Shown here: one piece after another, positions 15,355-24,250 of the stretch | How positions within the stretch are numbered: position 1 is the stretch's first letter | How the letters are laid out: every line of letters starts with the position of its first letter | NCBI GenBank assembly: GCA_964344135.1 | Contig: CAYFMF010000018.1 | Location: forward strand, 1-33,357 | DNA: 33,357 bases | Source: Thiopontia sp964344135 | GTDB lineage: Bacteria > Pseudomonadota > Gammaproteobacteria > GCF-002020875 | Reading direction: 5' to 3' | Notes under the pieces: model-generated | Seen by the model: only the letters and a program-made list of their open reading frames with translations | What the model was told of the DNA's origin: nothing | The model's database searches: none | Translations under genes and position numbers: made by a program

Positions 15355-15902
15355 CGAACAAAGGGGATCATCAGTTTTTCGGGCTCGGTGAACTGGTTGA
15401 TGTCGTAGGCCATGCGAGCCATGTTCTGGTCCATGTTGACCATGGAGTGGCCCATCTGGTTGATGTCGCTGCTCATGCTGGTGATTGCAGCAGACATCTC
15501 GCCAATGTTTTCGGACATGCCGTTGATGCGCCCCGACATGCTGGCAATGTTGCGGTTGAGCTGATGCATATCCTGGCTCATGTTGTTCATGTTGCCGGAC
15601 ATCGACTGCATGCCGACCCTCACCGCCCTGAAGTCCTCTGACATGCCGGCCTGCCCCTGTTCCATGCTGTGTGCCATGGTGGACATCCTGGATCGCATCT
15701 CCCGCATGTCTGCGGCCATGCTGGTAACATCCCGCCCCATCTGGATGACGGCGCCAGTCATCTTGTCCATATTGAGCCCCATGCTGAACATGAAGAGGGC
15801 CATTCCACCTCCTGCGACAACAGCCGCGATCAGCAGGGCTCTATTCTTGCCAGCCAGATTGTTGCCAGAATGTTGTCCATTCTCTTGAGGTTTCTCGCTC
15901 AT
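15351..15902 (-). CDS. Membrane-anchored methionine-heptad coiled-coil protein, function unknown
   Basis: I do not recognise a named family. The 183-residue protein has a short polar N-terminus, one membrane helix at about residues 20-43, and then a long extended region. Residues 101-171 are ten exact heptads. The first position is Met in nine and Leu in one, and the fifth is Ile or Met (examples: MSGRING, MSENIGE, MSSDINQ). A similar block covers about 55-88. About 29 of 183 residues are Met, near 16 percent. This predicts a methionine-packed coiled coil, probably periplasmic because more positive charge precedes the helix. The ATG at 15902 has a strong AGGAGG (15910-15915) seven bases upstream; a TTG one codon earlier is less likely. 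It precedes dtd with a four-base overlap and follows a rhodanese gene by 22 bases. Confidence 0.85.
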   Translation of the reverse strand: MSEKPQENGQHSGNNLAGKNRALLIAAVVAGGGMALFMFSMGLNMDKMTGAVIQMGRDVTSMAADMREMRSRMSTMAHSMEQGQAGMSEDFRAVRVGMQSMSGNMNNMSQDMHQLNRNIASMSGRINGMSENIGEMSAAITSMSSDINQMGHSMVNMDQNMARMAYDINQFTEPEKLMIPFVR

Positions 15903-15924
15903 CAATCACCCTCCTGTGGTTCCC

Positions 15925-16353
15925 TTAACACTGCTCCCACGGCAGACCACGGAAGCGCCACCCGCCCACGCTGCTGCGGTGGTGGTGTTCATCCAGCTCC
16001 CCCTCGAACCCCTCGTCAATATTGAAGACCTGACTGAACCCATCCTCGATCAGCTTTCTGCCCGCCTCCAGGGAGCGTTTTCCGCTTCGACAGATCAGAA
16101 TGATCGGCACCCCGGAGGGGTCACTGTTGCCATGAATCCCTCCCAGTAGCAGTTTCCGAATATCGATGGAGAAGTTCTGGTTGACGGTCCAGTCCGGTTC
16201 ATCGATCCAGGGGATATGTACAGCGCCGACCGGATGGCCGACAAACAGGAACTCCATGCTGGAGCGGACATCAATCAGCAGCGTTCTTGGGTCATCCTGC
16301 ACCATCTGCCAGGCAGCAGTTGGTGAGATGGAACTTATTTCGTAATCAGCCAT
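15925..16353 (-). CDS. Cytosolic rhodanese-domain sulfurtransferase
   Basis: This 142-residue single-domain rhodanese has ISPTAAWQMVQDDPRTLLIDVRS, the VGAVHIPW loop and active-site Cys88 in CRSGKRS, with six-residue loop length typical of sulfur rather than arsenate substrates. It ends in a His-rich segment, DEHHHRSS near 121-128, and a terminal cysteine (142). There is no signal or membrane helix. The ATG at 16353 is preferred over a TTG seven codons earlier because MADYEISSISP is a natural domain start. It is divergent from the TtcA-like gene with 80 bases between, so it may donate sulfur for tRNA thiolation, but this is inference. Confidence 0.88.
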   Translation of the reverse strand: MADYEISSISPTAAWQMVQDDPRTLLIDVRSSMEFLFVGHPVGAVHIPWIDEPDWTVNQNFSIDIRKLLLGGIHGNSDPSGVPIILICRSGKRSLEAGRKLIEDGFSQVFNIDEGFEGELDEHHHRSSVGGWRFRGLPWEQC

Positions 16354-16433
16354 TCTTTCATGGAGCTTGGGCAATCTGATGTAGAGTATACGTTATTTGA
16401 GGTTTGTCAGAAGCTGAAATGTGTTGGGTATAG

Positions 16434-17186
16434 ATGGAGAGGGGAGTGGATAGAAAGCGTTTGGTTCAGCCACCAAAATCACTGCTTCGGCAGGTGGGAC
16501 GTGCAGTTGCCGATTACCAGATGATCCGGGAGGGGGACCGGGTCATGCTGGGGCTCTCCGGGGGGAAGGACTCCCTCTCCCTGCTCCATGTTCTGATCCA
16601 TCTGCAGCGCCATGCACCGATCCATTTTGATATTGCCGCACTGACGGTTGACCCGGAGATGGATACCTTCAGGCCGGCGGTGCTGCGCGACTACATGGAT
16701 TCGCTTGGGGTTGCCTGGCACCTGATCTCGCAGCCCATCATGGAGCAGGCTGAGGGCCACATGAAGGGGGACTCTTTCTGCTCCTGGTGTGCGAGGATGA
16801 AGCGTGGGGTGATGTACACCACGATGCGGGAAGAGGGATACAATGTGCTGGCGCTGGCACAGCACCTGGATGACCTTGCTGAGAGTTTCCTGATGTCCGC
16901 CTTTCATGAGGGAAGGCTGAACACCATGAAGGCACACTACACCATTGCCGCGAGGGATCTGCGGGTGATTCGGCCGCTGGTCTACGCAAGAGAGCGTCAG
17001 CTGAGTGATTTTGCCCGAGAGGCGGAGCTGCCGATTGTTGTTGAGAACTGCCCGGCCTGTTACAGCAAGCCGACACAGCGCGCACACATGAAACAGCTGC
17101 TCGCTGCAGAGGAGGCGGAGAATCCGAACCTGATGAAGACGCTGCTCTCTACCATGCGCCCCCTGATGGGCAAGGACCAGGCATAG
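16434..17186 (+). CDS. TtcA-like tRNA thiolation enzyme (PP-loop ATPase, iron-sulfur)
   Basis: This is a 250-residue N-type PP-loop enzyme related to TtcA, which makes 2-thiocytidine at position 32 of tRNAs. The ATP loop is LGLSGGKDSLSLL (SGGKDS at 42-47). Cys116 and Cys119 (CSWC) and Cys206 (CPAC) correspond to the TtcA cluster ligands, with an additional Cys209. VIRPLVYARERQL matches the TtcA IRPL segment. It differs from E. coli TtcA in having AQHLDD where that enzyme has GHHRDD, and it lacks the long C-terminal extension (E. coli 311 residues). It could be a TtcA paralogue with another target. It is divergent from a rhodanese gene, a plausible sulfur donor. Confidence 0.82.
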   Translation: MERGVDRKRLVQPPKSLLRQVGRAVADYQMIREGDRVMLGLSGGKDSLSLLHVLIHLQRHAPIHFDIAALTVDPEMDTFRPAVLRDYMDSLGVAWHLISQPIMEQAEGHMKGDSFCSWCARMKRGVMYTTMREEGYNVLALAQHLDDLAESFLMSAFHEGRLNTMKAHYTIAARDLRVIRPLVYARERQLSDFAREAELPIVVENCPACYSKPTQRAHMKQLLAAEEAENPNLMKTLLSTMRPLMGKDQA

Positions 17187-17258
17187 ACAAACCTGGAAAG
17201 CGACCACGGCAGAGGGGTGTCAACACATTTGGGGTGATAACCGGCTACTGGATGTGCT

Positions 17259-18710
17259 CTATTTCTTCCAGAAGGCGGGGGAGAAGAGAACCAGGATACT
17301 GAAGACCTCGAGGCGTCCAATCAACATCGCAAAGCTGAGGATCCCCTTGGCGGCACTGTTGATATCCCCATAGTGCGCCCCAACGTCACCCAGCCCGGGC
17401 CCAAGATTGTTCATGCAGGCGGCAAGGGCAGAGAATGCGGTGATCTGGTCCAGACCTGTGGCCATCAACAGCAGCAGCATGATGCTGAAGCTGGCGACAT
17501 AGAGGGAGAAGAACCCCCAGACGGCAGAGATCACACGCTCAGGGAGTGGCTTGTTCCCGATTTTGACCGAGATCTGTGCGTTGGGGTGAATCAGTCGGGC
17601 GATCTCGCGCATCCCCTGGCGAAACAGCATCAGAAAACGGATCACCTTCATTCCACCACCGGTAGAGCCGGCACATCCGCCGATAAAGCTGGCAAAGAGC
17701 AGCAGTAGCGGGAGAAAGCTGGGCCAGAGGAAGTGCTGTGTGGTGGTGAAACCGGTGGTTGTACCGATGGAGACGGCCTGGAAAATGCCGTGCCGAATCG
17801 CCTCACCGGCATTCTCGAAGGTCTCTGAGAAGATCAGAAAGAGGCTGGTAATCACTGCGACTGCAGAGAGAATGGCAATATAGGTACGGAACTCGGAGTC
17901 CTGAATATAGGGCTTGATGCTGAAACGGCTCAATGCGATGAAGTGGAGGGAGAAGTTGATGCCCGAGAGTAGCATGAAGACCACGGCAATCGACTCAATC
18001 AGTTGGCTGTCAAACCAGCCGATACTGGCGTCATGTGTGGAGAACCCCCCAATGGCAACGGTTGAGAAGCTGTGGGCGATGGCATCAAAGGGGGTCATGC
18101 CGGCAAGCCAGTAGGCCAATCCACAGGCGGTTGTCAGCCCCAGATAGATGTACCAGAGTGCCTTTGCGGTTTCGGTGATGCGTGGCGTCAGCTTGTTGTC
18201 CTTGATCGGCCCCGGGGTTTCGGCCCGATAGAGCTGCATCCCTCCAATTCCGAGCATCGGGAGGATCGCTACGGCCAGTACAATGATTCCCATGCCGCCC
18301 AGCCACTGGAGCTGCTGCCGATAGTAGAGAATGGATGCGGGCAGCTGATCAATCCCCGTGATGACGGTCGCACCGGTTGTGGTAAGGCCGGAGAGTGACT
18401 CAAACAGCGCATCGATGAGGCTCATGTGGGGTGTTGTGCCAAGGGCGAAGGGGAGTGCTCCAGAGATGCCCAGCACCGCCCAGAAGAGTACAACCACCAG
18501 AAACCCATCACGGATGCGCAGCTCCTTCTTGATCCCCCGCACGGGGTTCCAGATCATGTAGCCACTGACTACGGTAATGGTCAGGGAGAGCATGAAGGGA
18601 AAGAGGGCGCCATCCTGGTAGAGGATCGAGACAACCATGGGGGGCACCATGGTGACGCTGAAGATCATCAACAGCAGTCCGAGAATCCTTTGTATGACCT
18701 GGGGTTGCAT
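17259..18710 (-). CDS. trkH: Trk potassium uptake system membrane subunit
   Basis: TrkH is the potassium-conducting membrane subunit gated by TrkA. The 483-residue protein shows the four pore-loop repeats as LTTTGATV, VAIGGFSTHD, SIGTTTGFTT and NNLGPGLGDVG, with many hydrophobic segments. GCAGSTGGGMKVIR is also a family signature. The ATG at 18710 begins MQPQVIQRILGLLLMIFS, the usual TrkH start. It follows trkA by 13 bases. The gene converges on the TtcA-like gene, with 72 bases between. Confidence 0.96.
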   Translation of the reverse strand: MQPQVIQRILGLLLMIFSVTMVPPMVVSILYQDGALFPFMLSLTITVVSGYMIWNPVRGIKKELRIRDGFLVVVLFWAVLGISGALPFALGTTPHMSLIDALFESLSGLTTTGATVITGIDQLPASILYYRQQLQWLGGMGIIVLAVAILPMLGIGGMQLYRAETPGPIKDNKLTPRITETAKALWYIYLGLTTACGLAYWLAGMTPFDAIAHSFSTVAIGGFSTHDASIGWFDSQLIESIAVVFMLLSGINFSLHFIALSRFSIKPYIQDSEFRTYIAILSAVAVITSLFLIFSETFENAGEAIRHGIFQAVSIGTTTGFTTTQHFLWPSFLPLLLLFASFIGGCAGSTGGGMKVIRFLMLFRQGMREIARLIHPNAQISVKIGNKPLPERVISAVWGFFSLYVASFSIMLLLLMATGLDQITAFSALAACMNNLGPGLGDVGAHYGDINSAAKGILSFAMLIGRLEVFSILVLFSPAFWKK

Positions 18711-18723
18711 TGGGATGGGGTGG

Positions 18724-20091
18724 CTAGAAGAGGGAGAGCCTGGAGGACTGGAACAGTTTTTCCACCTCGTGAATCCGGTTCTTGTCAATCAGGAAGAGAA
18801 TCAGGTGGTCACCGGCACGGACCACGGTATCGTGGTGCGCAATCAGCACCTCCTCATTCCTGACAATCGCACCAATCGAGGCACCGAGAGGGAGCTTGAT
18901 CTTCTCAATGGGACGATCAGCCACCCTGGAATTTTCATGCACGACCGCCTCAATGGCCTCTGCGGCACCACGGCGCAGGGAGTGGGCAACCACAACATTG
19001 CCCTGTCGTACCCGTGCCAGCAGAGAGCTGATCGTCACCTGTTGCGGCGAGATGGCGATATCGATGACATCGCTCTCCACCAGGTTTGCATAGGCGGGCC
19101 GGTTGATCAGGGTCATCACCTTGTGTGCTCCGAGCCGTTTTGCCAGCATCGAGGAGAGGATATTGGCCTCATCATCACTGGTTACCGCAATGAAGACATC
19201 GATGTCCTCAATGCTCTCCTCCAGCAACAGCTCCTTGTCTGCAGCATCCCCAAGCAGAACAATGGAGTTGCTGAGATCTTCCGAGAGCAGCTGTGAGCGC
19301 CTGCTGTTGTGCTCGATGATCTTGATGTCATGGCTGTTCTCAATGGCATGTGCCAGTGCGGTTCCGATGTTGCCGCCACCGGCAATCATGATTCTCTTGT
19401 AGGGGCGATCCAGCCTTCGCAGCTCGCTCATGACCTTGCGAATATGCTCCTTGGCCGCAATGAAGTGGACCTCGTCATCCACCTCGATAATGGTCTCCTT
19501 TTTCGGCAGGATTGGACGACCCCTGCGGAAGATTGCGACGAAGCGCATGTCGATATCGGGCATGTGCTCGCGAACGGTCTCCAGTTCGTGACCAACCAGT
19601 GGTCCGCCATAGTAGGCGCGCACCGTGACCAGCTGGACCTTTCCATCAGCAAAGTCCAGTACCTGCAGCGAGCCGGGAAGCTCGATCAGTCTCCGGATAT
19701 AGTCGGTAACCACCTGCTCCGGGCTGATGAGCATGTCTACGGTCGCCCCTTCATGGTCAAACAGCTCCGCCCGCTCCAGATATTCGGGGGCCTGGACCCG
19801 GGCAATCTTGTTGGGGGTGCCAAAGAGGGTGGAGGCGACCTGACAGGCGACAATATTGACCTCGTCACAGTCGGTAACCGCCAGCATCATCTCTGCGCTC
19901 TCTGCACCTGCCTGAGCCAGCACCTTCGGGTATGAGGCGTGGCCCGCAACGGTTCGGAGATCAAGGCGGTCCTGCAGTGTCTGCAGCCGTTCAATATCGG
20001 AGTCAACGATCGTTATGTCGTTCGACTCTCCGGCAAGGTTCTCGGCAACCGAGGCTCCAACCTGGCCGGCACCAAGGATAATGATGTTCAC
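18724..20091 (-). CDS. trkA: Trk potassium uptake regulatory NAD-binding protein
   Basis: TrkA is the peripheral, nucleotide-binding gating ring of the Trk potassium channel. The 455-residue protein is a duplicated RCK unit. The first Rossmann half is at residues 1-130 (MNIIILGAGQVGASVAENL), the second at about 232-350 (IMIAGGGNIGTALAHAIE), and each is followed by a TrkA-C domain. It is followed by trkH and preceded by ntrX with a 15-base gap. In E. coli trkA follows rsmB directly; here the ntrYX pair and DUF4390 are between them. Confidence 0.97.
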   Translation of the reverse strand: MNIIILGAGQVGASVAENLAGESNDITIVDSDIERLQTLQDRLDLRTVAGHASYPKVLAQAGAESAEMMLAVTDCDEVNIVACQVASTLFGTPNKIARVQAPEYLERAELFDHEGATVDMLISPEQVVTDYIRRLIELPGSLQVLDFADGKVQLVTVRAYYGGPLVGHELETVREHMPDIDMRFVAIFRRGRPILPKKETIIEVDDEVHFIAAKEHIRKVMSELRRLDRPYKRIMIAGGGNIGTALAHAIENSHDIKIIEHNSRRSQLLSEDLSNSIVLLGDAADKELLLEESIEDIDVFIAVTSDDEANILSSMLAKRLGAHKVMTLINRPAYANLVESDVIDIAISPQQVTISSLLARVRQGNVVVAHSLRRGAAEAIEAVVHENSRVADRPIEKIKLPLGASIGAIVRNEEVLIAHHDTVVRAGDHLILFLIDKNRIHEVEKLFQSSRLSLF

Positions 20092-20106
20092 TCTGCCTCT
20101 CCCCTC

Positions 20107-21486
20107 CTATTTTGCTGGAAGATTCTTCGGGTCAATTCCCAGACTCTTCATCTTTCGATAGAGGTTTGTCCGCTCCACCCCGGCACGTTCTGCGGTCTGG
20201 GTGACATTCCCATGGGTCTCGATCAGGTGGTGCAGCAGGTAGTCATGCTCAAAGCGTTCACGTGCAGCCTTTAGAGGCAGGCTGAATTCAGAGCGCTCCG
20301 GAAGGGAGGAGACCTCCCTGTTGAGCGCTTTCATGGCAAGCATGGGTGCAACCTCCTCCTGGTTGATCTCCCCTTCACCACCCATCACCAGCAGTCGTTG
20401 CACCAGCGTCTTCAGCTCGAGTACATTTCCGGGCCAACGGTATTGCCGCAGCAGATTGAGTGCTGCCATCGAGAAGGTGCGATAGGGGTACCCCTGCTGC
20501 CGACTGAAGTGGTCCACATAGTAGTTGAGCAGATCCAGAATGTCGTCCGGCCTTTCACGCAGCGCCGGGACCTGTAGTGGCATCCCGTTGAGGTAAAAGT
20601 AGAGGTCCTCGCGGAAGTGACCGGCAGCCACCTCATCCACCAGATTTTTCTGGGTGGAGGCGATAATCCTGAATTGGGGGCGGATCGGTTCACTGCCCCC
20701 TACACGCAGAAAACTGCCCGCCTCCAGAGCCCCCATCAGCCGGGCCTGTGTGCTGGGGTCCATCTCTCCCACCTCTTCCAGAAACAGTGTGCCACTGTTG
20801 GCCTGCTCAAGGCGACCATAGTGAATCTGATCCCCGGACTCCTTGCCGAAGAGCTCGATATTGGTATTTTCCGAGGCAACTGAGCCCACGGGTACCACAA
20901 TAAACGGCCCATCCTGTTGGGATCCATGCTGGTGGATAAAGCGGGCAAACAGTTTTTTCCCTGATCCGGACTCGCCACTGATCAGTACGGGCATCGGGTG
21001 CTGTGCGATACGTTCCGCGTTACTACTGGTCTGCGCAAGCAGTGCGCTTTTTCCGGTAGGTTCGGAGATGGGGGTCAGGGCACTCTGCTGGAGAGAGATA
21101 TTCTCCTGCTTCAGCCTCGATGCCTTGAGGGCATTATTGAGTGTCAGCAGCAGCTTTGCCAGGGAGAGGGGCTTCTCAAGAAAGTCATAGGCCCCCAGAC
21201 GGGTTGCCTCCACAGCAGTCTCTACCGTGCCATGGCCCGACATCATGATAATGGGGAGCTCCTCTGCATCCTCACTGCTGCTCCACTCCTTGAGCAGGGT
21301 GATGCCGTCAATGTCGGGCATCCAGATGTCCAGCAGAATCAGATCCGGCCTGCGATTGTGTCGCGCACTGCGTGCAGAGGCACCATCCTCTGCAGTCTCG
21401 ACCTCAAAACCCTCATCCTCGAGGATCTCCCGGACCGTGTTGCGGATCTCGGGTTCATCATCGACTACGAGGACATAGGGCCTCAT
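20107..21486 (-). CDS. ntrX: NtrX-family response regulator with degenerate sigma-54 AAA+ domain
   Basis: The 459-residue protein has a receiver domain (1-120; Asp10, phospho-acceptor Asp53 in LILLDIWMPDIDG, Lys105), an AAA+ domain (about 140-370) and a Fis-type helix-turn-helix at the C-terminus (GNVTQTAERAGVERTNLYRKM). Walker A is GESGSGKK at 171-178. The GAFTGA loop that contacts sigma-54 is missing: ELFGKESGDQIHYGRLEQA runs straight through the region. Walker B reads TLFLEEVGEM, with Glu where TLFLDE is usual. It probably does not activate sigma-54 promoters in the standard way and may act as a DNA-binding repressor or activator with sigma-70. The start overlaps the ntrY stop by four bases; NtrY is its likely kinase. 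Confidence 0.93.
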   Translation of the reverse strand: MRPYVLVVDDEPEIRNTVREILEDEGFEVETAEDGASARSARHNRRPDLILLDIWMPDIDGITLLKEWSSSEDAEELPIIMMSGHGTVETAVEATRLGAYDFLEKPLSLAKLLLTLNNALKASRLKQENISLQQSALTPISEPTGKSALLAQTSSNAERIAQHPMPVLISGESGSGKKLFARFIHQHGSQQDGPFIVVPVGSVASENTNIELFGKESGDQIHYGRLEQANSGTLFLEEVGEMDPSTQARLMGALEAGSFLRVGGSEPIRPQFRIIASTQKNLVDEVAAGHFREDLYFYLNGMPLQVPALRERPDDILDLLNYYVDHFSRQQGYPYRTFSMAALNLLRQYRWPGNVLELKTLVQRLLVMGGEGEINQEEVAPMLAMKALNREVSSLPERSEFSLPLKAARERFEHDYLLHHLIETHGNVTQTAERAGVERTNLYRKMKSLGIDPKNLPAK

Positions 21487-23651
21487 CGCTGCCCTCCATG
21501 CCGGTTGGGCAACAGCAGTTCAAAACAGCTCCCCTCTCTGGAGCTGGTCAGGGAGATCTCCCCAAGGTGCTCATCAACCATACGTTTCACAATCGCCAAC
21601 CCCAATCCGGTACCCTTTGGTTTAGTCGTGGCATAAGGCTCGAAAATCTTTGCCCGCAGCTCATCCTCCACACCGTTTCCATTATCGCAGATTTTGATTT
21701 GCAGGGCCTGCCCCATGGTTTTTGCAGAGATTGAGACATCGGCAGTACGCTCCTCAGCGGCAGACTCCAGCCCATTCTTGATCAGATTGTTGAGGATCTG
21801 ACGCAGACGGTCACCATCCCCCTCAATATCGGAGAGTGGTCCCTCGATCTGGAGCTGGATGTGGTCGGGGTGTTGTGCCCGAAAGAGCTCGGAAACCTCT
21901 TCAAGCAGCAGGGCGGGATCGAGAGAGGCAATCCGGAGTTTCGGGGCGCGGGCAAAATCGGAAAATGCCTGTACCATCCTCTTCAGTGTATCCACCTGCT
22001 GCACAATGGTGCTGGTTGCACGGTCCAGTACAGCGCCATCCTCCTCTCCCATCTTGGGAAGATAGCGGTGGCGCAGGCGATCGGCAGAGAGCTGGATCGG
22101 GGTGAGCGGGTTCTTGATCTCATGGGCCAGCCTTCGTGCAACCTCACTCCAGGCAGCGTTTTTCTGTGCCGAGATCAGCTCGGTAACATCATCAAAGACG
22201 ACAACAAACCCCTGCAGCTGCTCCTTCTCAATCAGGCAGCTACCCCGACAGAAGAGGTTTCTGACCCCCTGAGAGGTGGTGATGGTGAGTGATTCCGACC
22301 ACTCCCGCTCACCCGCCTGAATATGGCTCCGCAGTGCATTTGCCAGAGGCAGAATATGGGGATGGTGCTGCGATATGACACCGATCGGTATGCCCGGTGT
22401 GGGTGCAATCTTGCTGTCGAGAATGTTGCAGGCTGCTGTATTGACCCGCTCCAGACGGCGCTGGGAGTCGAGCACGATAACCCCTGAAGAGAGGTGGGAG
22501 AGTATCCCCTCCAGGCGTGTATTCTGACGCTCGATCAGCTGCTGGCTCTGTTGCAGGTTGTTGTGGGTATGGTCCAGGTTCAACATCATGTCATTGAAGG
22601 AGTGGACCAGAAACCCCAGATCATCATTCGAGATATGGGAGATGGGCTGGTTATAGACCCCTGCAGCAACAGCCCGCGTCCCCTTTGCAAGCTCATGGAT
22701 CGGTGCAGTGAGTCTGCGGGTGGAGTAGAAGGCAAACCAGAGCGCACTCAACAGAGAGAGAAGAAGAAGCAGGACAAATGCAATATTGTGTACGGTGTTG
22801 CGCTGAGTCTCGAGATAGAGGCGCTTCTTGTTGCGCATCACCGCATCATTGATCTTCTCCTGGCCAATCTCCAGCTGCTTGGGAATGTTGTAGTAGGTGG
22901 AGAGGATGCGGCTCTCTCCACCCTCTGCATGGTAGTTGTGGACGGGAATGACAACCCGGAGTATCTGATCCAGATCCTCATGCCCCTCAACCTTGTGGTA
23001 GTCCAGCCCCTGCTGGATCTGACTGACAATCAGGGCATCCAGTGGTTTTGGTACCAGTTCCGGCTCGGAGAGGAGGCTGCTGAACCCGATCTGGTTTCCG
23101 GAAAAATCATAGAGCACCATCTCCATCGCCTTGCTCTCTTCACGCCCCTCCTCAAGCAGCAGGTCGACCATGCTGCGTGGTGTATCGGAGAGCGTACTGC
23201 CCAGCTTGTAGAGATTCTCGATGATTCTCTTCTTTCTCTCGTTGAGGGCAGTCTTGTAGAGTGCACGGGACCCCTCCAGCGCATGGGCAATCTCCTCCTC
23301 GCCACGATCCTGCTGCTTCAGGATCTGGGTTGTAAAGAGGGAGATGACCAGGATGGGGATCAGTGCCAGGGAGACAAAGATGCCGACAAATCGAAAATGG
23401 AGCTGTGCGCCCGACTCCCCGGCAACAAATTTTCGTACCAGTCGGTAGAGGTTGACGGAGATGGTCGAGAAGAGGATGACCAGTCCGATCGTGCTGGAGA
23501 AGACGATATAGGGGAAGAGGGCACCGATTGTATCCGGATCATGGATGGCAGCAGCAAGCAGGGTAAACGCAACTCCTGTTGCAACCGCACCTACTGCAGT
23601 AACGACAGTGGTCAGTGTGCGCCGAACCAGACGGGAGGGTTGTTGCCTCAT
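21483..23651 (-). CDS. ntrY: NtrY-family membrane sensor histidine kinase
   Basis: This is a 722-residue kinase with four hydrophobic segments. Three are near the N-terminus. After an extracytoplasmic region of roughly 190 residues comes a fourth, NIAFVLLLLLSLLSALWF. HAMP (LTAPIHELAKGTRAVAAG), a PAS domain (SSGVIVLDSQRRLERVN), HisKA with phospho-His near residue 510 (RRLAHEIKNPLTPIQLSADR) and HATPase (LNNLIKNGLES, NGNGV, GTGLGLAIVKRM) follow. It likely phosphorylates the adjacent NtrX, and the signal is not known from sequence. The ATG at 23651 is preferred because it overlaps the preceding stop as ATGA; an upstream start eight codons earlier is possible. Confidence 0.93.
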   Translation of the reverse strand: MRQQPSRLVRRTLTTVVTAVGAVATGVAFTLLAAAIHDPDTIGALFPYIVFSSTIGLVILFSTISVNLYRLVRKFVAGESGAQLHFRFVGIFVSLALIPILVISLFTTQILKQQDRGEEEIAHALEGSRALYKTALNERKKRIIENLYKLGSTLSDTPRSMVDLLLEEGREESKAMEMVLYDFSGNQIGFSSLLSEPELVPKPLDALIVSQIQQGLDYHKVEGHEDLDQILRVVIPVHNYHAEGGESRILSTYYNIPKQLEIGQEKINDAVMRNKKRLYLETQRNTVHNIAFVLLLLLSLLSALWFAFYSTRRLTAPIHELAKGTRAVAAGVYNQPISHISNDDLGFLVHSFNDMMLNLDHTHNNLQQSQQLIERQNTRLEGILSHLSSGVIVLDSQRRLERVNTAACNILDSKIAPTPGIPIGVISQHHPHILPLANALRSHIQAGEREWSESLTITTSQGVRNLFCRGSCLIEKEQLQGFVVVFDDVTELISAQKNAAWSEVARRLAHEIKNPLTPIQLSADRLRHRYLPKMGEEDGAVLDRATSTIVQQVDTLKRMVQAFSDFARAPKLRIASLDPALLLEEVSELFRAQHPDHIQLQIEGPLSDIEGDGDRLRQILNNLIKNGLESAAEERTADVSISAKTMGQALQIKICDNGNGVEDELRAKIFEPYATTKPKGTGLGLAIVKRMVDEHLGEISLTSSREGSCFELLLPNRHGGQR

Positions 23652-24226
23652 TTCTGGATCTGGATGGTGTGCCATCCGCTATCGAGCTTCCACTCCGGCC
23701 ACAGATAGGGGGTGTAGACATAGGGGCGGATCAGCCCGGGCAGTGCAGAGGAGTCGATGGAGGCGCGGATGTTTGTCTGATACTGCTCCTCCTCGGAGAG
23801 CAGGGATTTCTCAATAACCAGGGCATTGTGTCGCATGGCCATTCGACGGACAGCCTCTTCGATGGTGTCGTAGGCACCATGGCTGTTGTTCCTCAGGCTG
23901 ACGAGATAGAAGCGGTTGGTGAACTCGCGGTAACTGAGGACAAAGCGGTGCTCCTCCTGGTGAATGATCTTGTCCTCGACCCAGAAGGGGGTGACCTCCT
24001 CGACCTGATACTCCGCAACGAAGACAATCGGTATGCCGTTTTTCAGGGCCTCAACAACACTCTCTCCAAGCGAATAGGAGAACTGTGCAGTGACCATATA
24101 GTGTTCGGTGGTTTCGCGAATCTCCGGGTGGGTTACAGTAATCTCTGCGCGAATCAGCGTGCTGGCCAGTAACAGAATGGCACCAGACAGCAGTTGGAGA
24201 GAGCCGAAACGGAAAAGTGTCTGCAT
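23648..24226 (-). CDS. Exported DUF4390 protein
   Basis: This 192-residue protein has an N-terminal signal sequence (about residues 1-27, ending LIRA) and a body typical of DUF4390: ITVTHPEIRETTEHYMVTAQ, SLGESVVEALKNGIPIVFV, and HRFVLSYREFTNRFYLVSL. The function is unknown. The gene regularly lies between rsmB and ntrYX in gammaproteobacteria, so it may supply the periplasmic input to NtrY (inference). The ATG at 24226 is used; a GTG at 24235 would add three residues. It starts 24 bases after the rsmB stop and overlaps ntrY by four bases. Confidence 0.85.
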   Translation of the reverse strand: MQTLFRFGSLQLLSGAILLLASTLIRAEITVTHPEIRETTEHYMVTAQFSYSLGESVVEALKNGIPIVFVAEYQVEEVTPFWVEDKIIHQEEHRFVLSYREFTNRFYLVSLRNNSHGAYDTIEEAVRRMAMRHNALVIEKSLLSEEEQYQTNIRASIDSSALPGLIRPYVYTPYLWPEWKLDSGWHTIQIQK

Positions 24227-24250
24227 GGTGGCCACTACCCTGTTCTATGG

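Noticed and set aside
15402..15740. Tandem DNA repeat or repeat-array artefact in the Met-rich gene
   Set aside because: The heptads are regular at the protein level, but codons differ between repeats, so it is a coding repeat and not a recent DNA duplication or CRISPR-like array.
18637..19296. Plus-strand frame opposite trkA
   Set aside because: It is a shadow of trkA; no ribosome binding site or family resemblance.
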